Positions 1-11,824 of a DNA stretch of 64,000 nucleotides are shown here, one piece after another. Location of the stretch: positions 1,674,001-1,738,000 of the forward strand of contig JAUKTV010000007.1 of assembly GCA_030549205.1 (NCBI GenBank), given 5' to 3'. The DNA is from Apiosordaria backusii. Lineage: Eukaryota; Ascomycota; Sordariomycetes; Sordariales; Lasiosphaeriaceae. A program made the position numbers and the translations under genes. The notes beneath the pieces were generated by a model. The model was given only the letters and a program-made list of their open reading frames with translations, was not told the origin of the DNA and made no database searches. Position 1 is the stretch's first letter. Each line of letters opens with the position of its first letter.

Positions 1-488
1 AATTGGGAATTCCATGTTGATAAGTAGGTAGTCATTATTGGGGACCTTCCCTGAAGGCCAGGGCCGTGGGAGTAGTGAGAGACTACACACTGTGTGGCCC
101 ACAGTATGTCCTGGCACACCCCTGCCGTCATTGCCCAGTGGCCTGGCGCGCCTCGTGTTCTCGCTGGGGTCACTGACGACACTGAAGCATCCAAGAGACA
201 TCATCAAATTCGCTACGGTTATTCCCATTGACATTGACATTGACCATCATCTCTTTGCCCTGGCCTGGCAGAGAGCGCCACATACGCTTAATCTGCTTTT
301 AAATTTGTATTTAATATTCTAGCTTCTTCTTAGCCTACCGGTTTCTACATCGCTGTGTCCTCGTACGACTAGTGCTGCTGCCTCCCTTTATTCTTCCACC
401 CATCAAGTCCAACAACAGACGTGTCAACCACGGCCCGCTTCACCCGCTCTGTCATCACTCTTTTGCCTCTGATCAACTAGACCATAAC
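1..488. other. Upstream region of LSB6, no gene seen
   Basis: No open frame here resembles a known family. The last 150 bases or so are pyrimidine-rich and lead into the ATG at 489, as expected for the promoter and 5' leader of the downstream lipid kinase gene. No TATA box or other site is clear enough to name. Confidence 0.5.
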
Positions 489-3138
489 ATGCCTCGCACA
501 CGCCCAGCAACAACGGGCTACGAAAGGCTCGCCCAAGCCGACCAATTCAGCGACGACTCCGGTGACGAAGACCCCCTCGCCCACAGCTATGCCTCCCTCC
601 AACCCGCCCAAGCCCCACGATATGCGCCCATCACACAACCCCGCCCGCACTCGGGCATGTCGACCCCGAAACGAAGGAGGTCATCATCATCCGTCAATGC
701 CCGAGGCCGTGGCCGCCGAGCTCGGAGCAACTCAGGGGTCGACCTGAAAGCCATCAATGCCCGCCTCGAGCGCTGGGCCGACGAAATCGCCTCCAAATTC
801 AAGCGCGGACGGAACAAGAAGACGGGCGAGGAAGAACGGCTCGAGATTCACCACTCGGTATTCCAGCCCCCTGAAGGCGTCCGTCCCGTGACAGCCGAGC
901 AGCTGGCTGTGCCGGAACCGGGGTATATGACCAGGGCCGAGTTTGAAGCCATTGTGGACAGTGTTAGGGAGGCCATCCGGCAGGGCGTGCAGCCCCTCAT
1001 GATCTCGCAGGGGAGCTCTGGCAGTTACTTTGCGAGGAATCCTGAGGGCAAGGTGGTGGGTGTGTTTAAGCCAAAGGACGAGGAGCCGTATGCGGCTGGT
1101 AACCCGAAATGGAACAAGTGGATTCATCGAAACTTGTTCCCGTGTTGTTTTGGCAGGGCTTGGTGGGTTATCTCCTCTTGCTTATGCTATACCGTAGCAA
1201 GGCTAACAATGTGTGACATAGTCTTATTCCCAATCTTTCCTACGTCAGCGAAGCCGCGGCATACGTCCTCGACGAACAACTACGAACACACATGGTCCCT
1301 TACACCGATGTCGTCTACCTCTCATCGAAATCCTTCCACTATCCCTTCTGGGACCGATACAACTTTTCGAGAAAAAAGAAGACACTACCCGCCAAACCTG
1401 GCAGTTTCCAGGTCTTTTTGAAGGGGTTCAAAGATGCCAACATTTTTCTCCGGGAACACCCATGGCCAGACCAGTATCTATCTGGCTTCCGGACGAACGA
1501 CCCCCACAGGAAAAAGAAGAAGAGATGGGTGGATAATTGCCGTCCAACAGGCGCGCTCCAACACGACGGGGACAGCGATGAAGAGGGCCAGGACAGCCCA
1601 GCCTCGGCTACACCTGGACCCGGCAACTTTGTCTGGACACCGTCGTTGAAGCAATCATTCCGCGAGGAGCTGGAAAAGCTCGTTATTTTGGATTACATCA
1701 TGCGGAACACGGACAGGGGGTTGGACAATTGGATGATTAAAGTCGACTGGGAAACCCAGAAGGCCTCGATCGCTTCTGAACCGGTGCGGCTTAATACTGC
1801 TGACATTCAAGACCCAGAAGAGGAGCCAGAAGAGGGACCGAGACCAGTGGACTTGTCGAGTAGAGAACCGCCAAAGACGCGTGCATCGTACCCTTACCGG
1901 ACAGAGAGGCCTATGAACGCCTCTACGCCTGTGTCTGCGACCCCGGACCCGAAGATTTCTATTGGTGCGATTGATAATTCTTTGTCTTGGCCGTGGAAAC
2001 ACCCGGATGCGTGGAGGAGTTTTCCGTTTGGGTGGCTTTTTTTGCCGGTGGACTTGATTGGGAGGCCGTTTAGTCAGAAGACGAGGGAGCACTTTTTGCC
2101 GTTGTTGACGTCTACGACGTGGTGGTCGCAGACGCAGCTGGCGCTGAGGAGGGTGTTTCAGATGGATCCGGATTTTCAGGAGAAGATGTTTTCGAGGCAG
2201 ATTGCGGTTATGAAGGGGCAGGCGTGGAATGTGGTGGAGACGCTGAAGACGGCGGATCACGGGCCGTTGGAGTTGACGAGACGGGCGAAGGTGTGTGTTT
2301 GGGATGATTTGGTGGATGTGCCGGTGGCGGTTCCTATGAGGGTTGCTAGTGCCGAGATGAGGAGGAGGGCGGTGGAGGAGTCGGAGATGGCGGCGGCGGG
2401 GTCGAAGGGGGTTGGGGGGTGGGGCTGGGGATGAGGAGGGCGAATAGTGATGTTATTGCTGAGGGGAGGGAGGAGGACGGGAGGGAGGGGGAGGAGGAGG
2501 AGGAGATGGATATTGGGGCGTTTGGTACTGCGGAAAGTGAGACGGCTAGTGCGCCGGCTGCTACGGGGGCGGTAGGGGAGGTGACGGATTTGTTGGGGAT
2601 GGCGAGTCCGGTGGGGGATTTGCCTAATCCGGGGAGGTTTGAGATTGCGATGGGGGAGGAGGTGGTTAGTCCGGGGTTGGGGACGACGACCGGGCAGTTT
2701 GAAACTGTGGGGAACAGTAACAACGGTCGAGTGACGAGACCTGCGCTGAAGCATGCTAGTTATAGCCAACCGCATAGGTCGCTGAATATGTACTCGCCTG
2801 ACCGCGGGTCTGCTTCGAGTACGGCGGCGGCAGCGGCTGCGAACCATCAGAGGAGGTTTAGCTTTGCGACGGCGGCGGGGAGGAGGGAGAGTAATAGTAT
2901 TGCGGCGCAGTTGTATGGTTCACACGGCGGGAGGTTGAGCTGGGAGGGGGGTGGTGGGAGGCAAGGTGGGTATATGAGAAGTGGGGAGGAGTGGGAAGAG
3001 GGAGAAGAAGTGGATGCGTTGGAAGGGGGGGATTTGGGGTATGCGGCTGCGACGGGGATGGAGGGGAACAGGAGGAAGGTGATTGTCGAGAGGTTGGAGG
3101 CTGTGAAGACGAGGAATCCGGTTTTTACTTGTTGGTGA
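489..3138 (+). CDS. LSB6: Type II phosphatidylinositol 4-kinase (LSB6)
   Basis: This enzyme phosphorylates phosphatidylinositol on the 4-hydroxyl at endosomal, vacuolar and plasma membranes. Exon 1 is 489-1162; an intron (GTGGGT...ATAG) covers 1163-1221; exon 2 starts at 1222. The joined frame shows the family hallmarks: a SGSYF nucleotide-binding loop, VGVFKPKDEEPY, the FPCCFGRACLIPNLSYVSEA stretch that supports the splice, NTDRGLDNW as the catalytic loop (about 1698-1724), and AIDNSLSWPWKHP in the DFG-like position (about 1963-2001). The C-terminal RRKVIVERLEAVK...NPVF (about 3073-3138) also belongs to the family but lies in another frame: exon 2 stops at 2434, while the tail is open from before 2419. 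One added base near the G runs at 2405-2430 gives about 863 residues. A short intron there is the alternative. The ATG at 489 is chosen because it directly starts the conserved low-complexity N-terminus. Confidence 0.88.
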
Positions 3139-6100
3139 TGGGGGGTAAAGGTGGAAAGGGGGTTTTTATAGATGGGATTGGGATTGGGATTGGGTTCGGA
3201 GGATACGGGAGGGGGGTGTATGAGGGTGATAAAACAAGGAGGGAGTCTATACAAATACAAATCAAGGTACACACGCGCGCGTGAAGTGAGAGAGGAAGGA
3301 GAAGGGCAAGATGGTGGGTTGATGCAGCGAAGAGCTGGGACGTTGACTTGTCCTGTTAGACTTTCACTCTCGACTCCTGGACCGGATAGGAAGGGGGAAA
3401 GAAAGAGGGAAGGGTAGAGATAGACAAAACAACACTGAGGAATAATTATTATGCTACATTGACAACTCTCTTTTCTTTCCTCTTTGCAACCAACGAACCC
3501 AAGAAACATGATGGCAGTCAGTAGTTGGGTGAGCGAATGGCTACTATGAATCAAAAACAAACGTTTTACACCACCTGCCTAAAGTAACATAAAAACTACA
3601 CAAGTACGGATAATAGATAGATAGATTTAAATAATGATGGGCTCTTTACCTACTACCTTGCCCTAACCTACCTGTAGGTAAATAACGTTCCTCAAACTGG
3701 TTGGTACTTTGGTATTCCACACATACCTACCTACCAAAGGGGTCCACGAAAAGATAAATAGATACCCTGGATGTGTGAAAGAACGTTGAAGGCGTGTCGT
3801 GTCCAAGTGTACCCGATAGTTCAGCAGATGTGCGTACCATTAAAATGGTGCTTGCTAGTGGTGGTATTCAACATCTTTTACACATCCTTCTCCAGCACCC
3901 GGCTTGGTGGTGCGGGTGTTGTTTTTATTGTGGTTTGTAGAATGAGTGCAGGTAACATGTTAACCCTTGAGTGGGAAAAGAATACGTATGTACGTGCTTT
4001 GGCCAGAGATGAACAAGCTTAGGCACATAGCTGTGGGCGGTGTTGAATCAGGCTCGGATTTTGATAATTGCGTGAGGCTCTACGGTATGTATTGATCAGT
4101 CGAAGAATGGCTTTTTGGTGTGATCTTATGGATATGTCTGTCATGATTACGGACACCCCCAGGCATATTACAGTTGTACTGTCACTGTGCTATCTTTGTT
4201 ATTGTTATTTCTCTACTCTGAGAATATCCATCTGAGATTATACATGATGGAAGCTAGATAGCCATAACAACCTGGGCCATCATTCAAGATAAATAAATTC
4301 TATTCATTCCTAGGTAGGTAACTTCTTCTTGATGGTCTCAAATCCTGTTTGAAAGTCTATAATCAGGCAAGGTAAAACAACCACCCTTTTTGTTTTCTGA
4401 ACGCAGGATCCAAATGTGTTCTTCCACCCTCGACTTAGAATACTTACCTTGTTCAAGGTGGAAAAAGTCTCGGCCCCCTTTAACTTTGTTAAAAGTTCAT
4501 AAAACCCACTCCAAGTCTGTAGAGACCTTCGTCATACCGGCGAGGGCCTTGAGGAAATAGACAAGACCTTGGAATGATCCAACCGTTATGTTCGTGATGG
4601 TGCCCTTACCCACCTGATATCCCGCACTAGCCACCGCCCAAAGCCTCACCTGTATTACAATAGCATTCATCACAACCACATGCCCCCTCTGTCTAGTTAA
4701 CCCCCATTTTGTCACTCTCCACAACTTCCCTTCCCCCCACCAACCTAGAAACAGCCGCCCCAAACGCCGCCATCGCCACCGCCAGCAAGCCAAAAGTCTG
4801 GCCTCAGCTTTTACACTAACACAACCCACTCTGGTCACTTGATCAAAACCAACAGTCAAATCTACCCCATACTTGCTGCCCGAAACTCCACCCGAACCAC
4901 ATTCCAAGATCTTGATCTCTGACACAGAACTTTCTCGGATCAAACAAAAACGTCAGAGGATCGGTCCGTCGGGCGGTTGGGGCTAGAGGACGCCCGAACC
5001 TGCAAAGAAACCGGGCGGTATGGTCTAAAGAGGAGGCTCCAACTTTGCCTCTCTGGTACTCTGCCCACTCGAGCAGTACGACGTAAGCGAGAGGCAGCAG
5101 TACGCCCCCTCAAACATAAGCGAGCAGCGCAGAAAAAAAACAGGAACCAAAATATGCACGCAAAATTGCAGAAAAAGTCCCAGCCACTCGTTATTGGTAA
5201 GCTTGATGGAGAGGGGCTAGCAAACGACACCCCCATTTGGCATTGTACACGAAGATGATGCTAACAAACAGCCCGCACTCGGCTATCGTCACAAGAAATC
5301 CCACACTTGTGGAAGGTGGCTCTGATGTAGCTGGATTGCTGACAGATGGAGCTTGGAATAGTCCGATAACCAGTAATGCGTGAACTATTACATACACATC
5401 CCGCATATCCTCTGCCTCGGCCAAAATTAACCCAAGCTAGCCCATCGAAGCGACCCAGGCTGCGGAATGGCGGGGAGCACATCCTCCCCAGGCCCGAACC
5501 TGACGACGATGGCAGGAAAAAGTCAGGAATGAGACAAAAGAAAAGCGTTCATGGGGGATGGGGTAGCGGGTCAGAGTCGGGAGACGAGGCGAAAAGGGGA
5601 AGGAGGGCTTGACAGAGTGGAGATATGCATGTTATGCATTTCTTCAGCATATGACCACCTAAACGACTCCAGAAACATTACAAGAGAGGGGCTTTCGGTC
5701 CGGTCCGGCGGACATGGAACAAGAGACTGATGGGATGGGCATAGCACAGCAGGGTATGCCAATGTTGAAACCTATCATACCGCGTCGGCGTTGAGATAGG
5801 GGCTGCATATATGCAGGCTTGTACGCAAGCAGGAAAAAGGGGTGGCGCGGTATGTTTGGGTCTGATCATGACCTGTAAGCCGAAGAGGGGGAGCGTGGAA
5901 CTTTCCATCCCTCATCAGAGCCAGACTGCTGGGACCGCTGGAACAAGAAGATGCAAGTCGATGCAAGGAGACAAATGCACCTACTTTCTCATCCACCCAC
6001 AACCGACAAGATCCAACATCAGCAGAAGCCACTGAACCCAACATTGAACATGTCGTCACGCCACACCTGCACGTTGTTACTAGTTTTTTTTTTTTTTCAT

Positions 6101-9100
6101 ATTTCGAGCAGGATGGTGGCCAAGCCGGAATTCGTGCGCATCATCGTGCTGACCATCGGCATGACAAATGAATCTGTCCGTTATCGCTGGGTAATAAGTG
6201 CTGCAAGCTCGATAGGTCCCATCAAATCATGCACTTTGGTAGCTCTCCATTTTGCCTATAGCGAGGCTGTCCGCTCCAACCATGATGTGAAAAGGCTTAG
6301 GTATGCGGGCGTTTTGGGCATCGATGTGATATGGCAATGCATCTGCGAGTTTGCTTCTTCGTTTTGTTTCGTTTTTGTCTCGCCCTCCGCTCTTCCACGT
6401 CGATACCCCTCACCCACGTCCCCAGCTATCTGACCGAAATAGCGACCCGCCAAGACCGGTGAGGTCGGGGCAGGTCGCCGACAGAGGGGGTGTCGATCTG
6501 TCATGTTGTACAAACGGCAACCCGGCCGGCTGGGAACACGGGGCGGACAAGCCAAGGGATTCATGAAGACGTTTGTTTCGTTTCTTTCGCTGTCCCCAGC
6601 AAAGACGGTTCCGCTCAAGCCAGACCCAGTCGTGCTCAACATTTGGTTCGCCCGGCGGAGCCCTGTCCAGAGGCTTGAGTAATGACCGCCATCTGTTGAG
6701 ACAGCTCCAGAAAACAACTTCGCATAGCGATCTCTTGCTGGTATCGAGAAACTGGTGCAATCTCCTCGGCGGTCTTCCGCGCGGTCCGCGATGTGTTGGC
6801 AAGGGTACGGACGCACAAGCCATAAAACCAGAGATACGAAGGGGCGTTCGCTGCAAGCTGCAGTTTGCCAATGCATCAGATATTTCTGGCCAGTGCTGTT
6901 GCGCCCTCCCAAGCCATTGGGACCCGAAAAAAGGTGCATGCAGAAAGAGGCTGGGAGAAGGGAGAAGCTGTGGAAGATCGAGATGAGGGGAAGAGATGTA
7001 CTGTAGGTACAGAATCACCTAGTGAAGGTATCCTGTAAGGTATCCGTAACAGTGTGTAATAATGACAGCCTGTCCCGGGACGGTGGTTGCGCCAGGAGGG
7101 CCCTGGTCCATGGCGAGCAATCCCGCTGAGCACGCAAAACTAACCCCTGCCCACAGATACACCCCTGTCACAACCCTTCCAACCGACCCAGATTTGGTTT
7201 GGTCGGGGAATAATAGAAGGGTGTACACTATCACCTCGTCCTTGACGTGCAGCTCGACACCTGCCGCGATTCCCAGAAGCACACCGGACCCAGATATGCC
7301 GCACAAGTCGTTCGGGGTTAGTGTAGGCCAGGACCTGTAGGGTATTGTAACCCCACGGCATACCCACGGTGGTTGCCTCTGCTTTTGCGGCCTTTTCTGC
7401 TCTCTCTTGTCGCACCCGGGATAGCCGCGAATCATGAACTGGTGAAACTCGGACCCAGCGCTGGGGATAGGAGCGAATGTGGCGCCTGCACGGTCATTGA
7501 TTACCCACTACCCAGGACCAAAGCAGACCGCCTCATTTTGACCTGTCATCAAACAAAGTCTTTGCGCTGACATGGAATCGGCTGGGAATTTCTAGGCAAG
7601 TTTGATGAGAGCATGTACTGAGCCGGGGCTTTACATCTGCCTACTGCCTACTGCCTATGTCCGAAAACGAGACCGACAGACCACAGCCAGGACCGGAGCC
7701 TCGGTTACATCCAATCTCCAGCTCATCCATGGGAGAGGCCAATGCTGTCATTTCGATACTGCGGGATTCCTGCGCGTCACAGGGGGTTGGGGTCGCGGGT
7801 TGGGGGAACATGATGTCGCTGGATGCCGTTGGTCGCCGTTGGTCCTGCACCGACGTCGCCTAATAACGGGCAAAACCATTGCTGTTACTTCAACAAGCCG
7901 TTGAAATCATCGTGCCATTTTCTCGTCTCCCTCAAACATTAGCCGCAAGACATCGGCCCACCGCCGGAATACTGAGACAATACCGCACAATCTGCCGAAA
8001 GCCGACGAACTGCCCCGTTCGACCCATCTCGAGTGTCGGGAACCCATGGCGAAGTCTGTTTTCAGATCCAGCCCAGACCCGTTGGTCTGGTTTGCGCACA
8101 GATGACGAGTGGGCAACAATTTACCGAGCGGATGGATGCCGCTCGGCAGCGAGACAGCCAACAAGCGCCCTGTGCCAGAGAGCTGGATTCTGGCAAGGAG
8201 TACGTACCCTGGGGACCCCAGCGTTTCGGCCCGGTTCGCTTCTCTGGGACAAGCACGCATGTTCCCCGGGCTATCCCAGCGACAAGTGTGTCCCGCCCAC
8301 CCATCCATCCACCTTACCCACCCCTCCCTCCATCATTAGGGTCCCTGCCACTACTGATTCCCGTCTGAAGGTCCTAATTTGTTTTGTTTCGACTCGGCAC
8401 TTGGGCCGTGGCACGATGGGAACTTCTTCAGTGATACGTCCATATCAGACCACGTATCCAGCCAGGTAGCCCTGGGTGTGTGAGGTCCAAATACGGGAGA
8501 GATGAGCAAGCATCCTGGATGGTCGATGGCTGCCGTCATGGGAATGGCGTTTGAGTTTCGAAAAGCAACAAGTAAGAATCCCTCGATACCCGTCCTCATC
8601 CCGCCTAATTGTGTCCCAGGCGGCACCGTTCCGGCGGGGCCGTGGCGGGCTTGGGCGTTCTGTGCGATCCCAGGACCATGTCCTTGGGATTCTTGCCGGC
8701 CCCTTGGTCAGTTGTGAATGTGGTGTATGTACCACAACTCACGGCGGCGTTTTCGCTTGACGTCAGACCTGTACAACCAGTGTGTGAACAGCCATACACA
8801 TGCGCTGTTGTCCCCTCTTGGGGTGAGGAGGCTGGACTGATCGTGCAGCCCCCAGCGGCGTGAATAAGTATTTGGTGCCAAGTTTTCCGGAGGCATTCCA
8901 TTCCCCGACGACCCGGTTTTCTCTGCTTGTTAGATCCTGTAAGCCCTGAGTGGTAGGTCCATATGCGAGCTCCCTTGAATGGAGCCGGCATTATATTAGA
9001 GACTGGTAGTGCATTAAGCTCACACCACCGCCCTCCCTGTCCACATACACCCGTTGAGCTGGGGCCCTGTTTGTAGCCCTCGGGTCGCTTTTTGGTCGGC

Positions 9101-10117
9101 CACCGCTGCTGGGGCATCAAGTCCCGCACCACACCCAAATGTCCAGGATACAACACAATTGCTGATGTACTGGCCTAGTCATGAGTCTCTGGACACTGTG
9201 TCAGGCCAAGACAAGCCCAACTCACGGGCGGCGCTTGAACGAGGAGACACGTCGAATTACCCCCGGTCTCCAATCAAAGTCATATCCGACCCCCTCTGGC
9301 CGCGGCTATAGGAGTCAGGTCCAAGATGATGAATGAGGCATGTAACGTGTGTCGTAGCCGGAATGAGGACCTATCCCGATTAGCAGAGAGCTCCCCTGGG
9401 TGATGCGGGGGCGGACTTGTATACCATGAGCCGTCAAGCACCCATACACAGCTCTTTGCCGATGCCTGTCCTAAGTTGCACCCCCGTCTATAGGCAAGGA
9501 AGGCTCATATGTCCACGTAGCCAAAAGACGGCCGCAGTCTCTGGCCTCAAAGCGGTGTAGTGTTCCGTAAGGGAAGTGTAGTCGAATTTGACCGCCGCGC
9601 AGTCCCCATTACGGTAATCAGCTTCCCACCCACTTCTCTGGGAGCCCCCCAAGGTTCCAAGACAGGGGTCAAGGGGGTCCCTCCCGTATGTGTTCCATTG
9701 GGATAATGCGCCAACAATACGCACCCTGATCGACAAAACCCATCGTGGCGTGCAAAGAGCAACCGACGGACCAATCTGAGGATCCTGGGTCACCTCGAGG
9801 GTCCACTGAGCAAGCTTTGCTCATTTCAAACGTGTGCGAGTGCCACAGAGCAAGAGGCACATGGTCCGACACCGTTCTCGAAGTGAGTCCCGAGGGACCA
9901 GGGTTCAAGAAATATCTCCGCCCACACTCTCGGGACTGCATAACGCCTTGAAGTCCTCGAAATGCCTGACTCCATATTCTCTTGCCTCTTGCCCCCATAC
10001 CTGGTGACGTGAATTTCTGGCAGTCCTGTCTTTTTGCCATCGCAGCCCTCCGTATTCCATAATTTTCCTTCAACGTAGGAGCAAAGGTTTCACCACGAGA
10101 AACACCACCCCAGCACC
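3139..10117. other. Gene-poor 7 kb spacer
   Basis: No recognisable gene was found in this stretch. Several open frames of 130-230 codons occur on both strands (for example 4497-4943 minus, 6256-6939 minus, 7879-8469 plus, 8605-9156 minus, 9669-10256 minus), but they overlap antisense frames of similar length, show no family motif, and no set of splice sites joins them into a convincing protein. The first 1.5 kb is AT-rich with TAGGTA-type words (3666-3735, 4309-4320). The part from about 4900 on is GC-rich and keeps few stops. It is not visibly RIP-mutated. It could hold long non-coding RNAs, regulatory DNA or an undescribed spliced gene. Confidence 0.5.
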
Positions 10118-11824
10118 ATGGACGAAAGGTAGAGGCTGTTCGCTCCCACGAGATGTCCAGATCGGGATGTGCTAAGCATAATGTAGCGATCTCCAGACGG
10201 TTCCTGTTGACAACACTTATCGCGAGCTTATCACTGTCAACAACAGGGACTTCCAACGTTATGCCGTCGAGAACAGCATCTACTTTGGCCCTGTGGACGA
10301 TGTGAGCAGATACCTAATTTGGTCGCTCTGGCTTCTGGGCTGACCATGTTCCACGCTGGGACAGGACGAAATCGAGCGACTTCACTACCAGCACGAGCTG
10401 TTCAACATGGTGTTCGAGAACCGACTAATATTTCCTCCCATTCCGCGGCCACGAAGGATCTTGGAGTGCGGATCCGGATCCGGAGCGTGGGCGATAGAAG
10501 TTGCGGAGCAGTATCCCGAATGCGAGGTGCGTGTGCCATGTGTATCAAGTCTATCCAGCATTCCGAGTACTTGTCAGTATTGACAGACGGCATCTTCGGC
10601 ACAAAAGGCGGGACCCGTGGCGAGTTCTCGAGCCATAGCTGACTTTTGCGGATAGGTGATCGGACTCGACATCTACCCCTACCCGGTACCAGAGGACATT
10701 CCCGAGAACGTAGACTTTCAGGTGGACGACTTGAACAGTCCGTGAGAACACCCCAGGAGTCAAGCCCACCCCGAGAGCCAAGTTAACGAAAGGATCAGGT
10801 CAACCTTTCCGTCCAACTACTTCGATCTGGTCAATAGCAGGTTGATGTCGGGAGGCATCCATGTGAACAGGTGGTCGAACTATTTGAGCGATATCTTCCG
10901 GGTGCTTCGGCCTGGGGGTTGGTGTGTACGTCATCCGTGTGGTATTGAAGAAAAGGAACCCTCGATTAACCGAACAACAGCAAATGGTCGAAATATACTA
11001 CAACGCACAGTCAGACAATGGGACTTTGACAGCCAGTCGGTTCCCTCAATGCGTCCCTCCTTTCCCGAGCCTCCGATGCTGACAGGTTGTCCAGATCATG
11101 CGTTGCAAGTGTGGTCCCAGAGTTATTTGCAGAGCATACAGCACTACAAGGATCCGAGGGTAGCTTTGAGATTGCAGACTCTGATGACAGAGGCTGGATT
11201 TGTTGAAGTCGAGTCGCGATTGTTGACCCTTCCGCTGAGTGGGTGGTCTAATGGTATGTAGCCACCAGGTGGCGTTGACCAAGAACATAGGTCTGACACT
11301 TGAACAGATCCAAGGGACCGTGAGATAGGGGCTGCGAACCGCGCCAACGTTCACCGGCTCCTGTCTTCACTTGCAATGTACCCCTTTTCGCAGGGACTCG
11401 GGTAAGGAGAGGCCTAGGCCATTGCAAAACACAGGGCGCTGACCGCTAGATAGAATGTCAAACACAGATATCCAGCTTCTCGTGGCGCAAGCCCGGAGCG
11501 AGGCTGATAACCCGGCGTTCAAGGTATGTCGATGGCATCCAATACCCTCGCGGTTGTTGGCTTGATAAGAAATTGTTTGCTGACTTCTCAATGATGGGTT
11601 TGCAGGCCTATTTTCCAGTGTAAGCTGTCTTGTCCTTTAGGATCGGGGCTGGTCAAGGAAGAGATATGAAGAGATAACTGACAGGATGATGATGTAGATA
11701 TGTATGCATCGGTCGAAAACCAGGTAGCAGCAGGCATCATCGGCACAGCGAAAGTCACCGACCACACACGCCGTCATCCAAAGGTGGAAGGCATGGCGAT
11801 TCTAGAAAGAGAGCGCGGCACTGA
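10118..11824 (+). CDS. LaeA-like SAM-dependent methyltransferase
   Basis: The gene was assembled by eye from eleven exons: 10118-10128, 10187-10301, 10365-10526, 10656-10741, 10799-10925, 10981-11035, 11086-11253, 11308-11401, 11454-11523, 11606-11619 and 11698-11824. They total 343 codons including the stop, and all phases agree. The start CACCATGG is a strong initiation context. The protein has the class I methyltransferase motif LECGSGSGAWAIEVAE (exon 3), the acidic strand VIGLDIYPYP (exon 4), then FDLVNSRLMSGG and IFRVLRPGGWCQMVE (exons 5-6), and a KAYFPVYVCIGRKP-type segment near the end. This arrangement matches the large fungal family related to LaeA, a nuclear regulator of secondary metabolism, but most members have unknown substrates and this is not clearly LaeA itself. 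The 5' site of the intron at 11036 (GTCGGT) is weak. No biosynthetic genes lie nearby. Confidence 0.8.

Noticed and set aside
4497..4943. 148-codon minus-strand frame containing ILECGSGG
   Set aside because: The short match to a methyltransferase motif is isolated; the rest is Trp/Arg-rich and has none of the later motifs of the family.
6256..6939. 227-codon minus-strand frame, the longest in the 7 kb spacer
   Set aside because: Equally long frames exist on both strands in the same place, there is no family motif, and no splice model extends it.
9669..10256. 195-codon minus-strand frame
   Set aside because: It runs antisense through exons 1 and 2 of the methyltransferase gene, which is much better supported.
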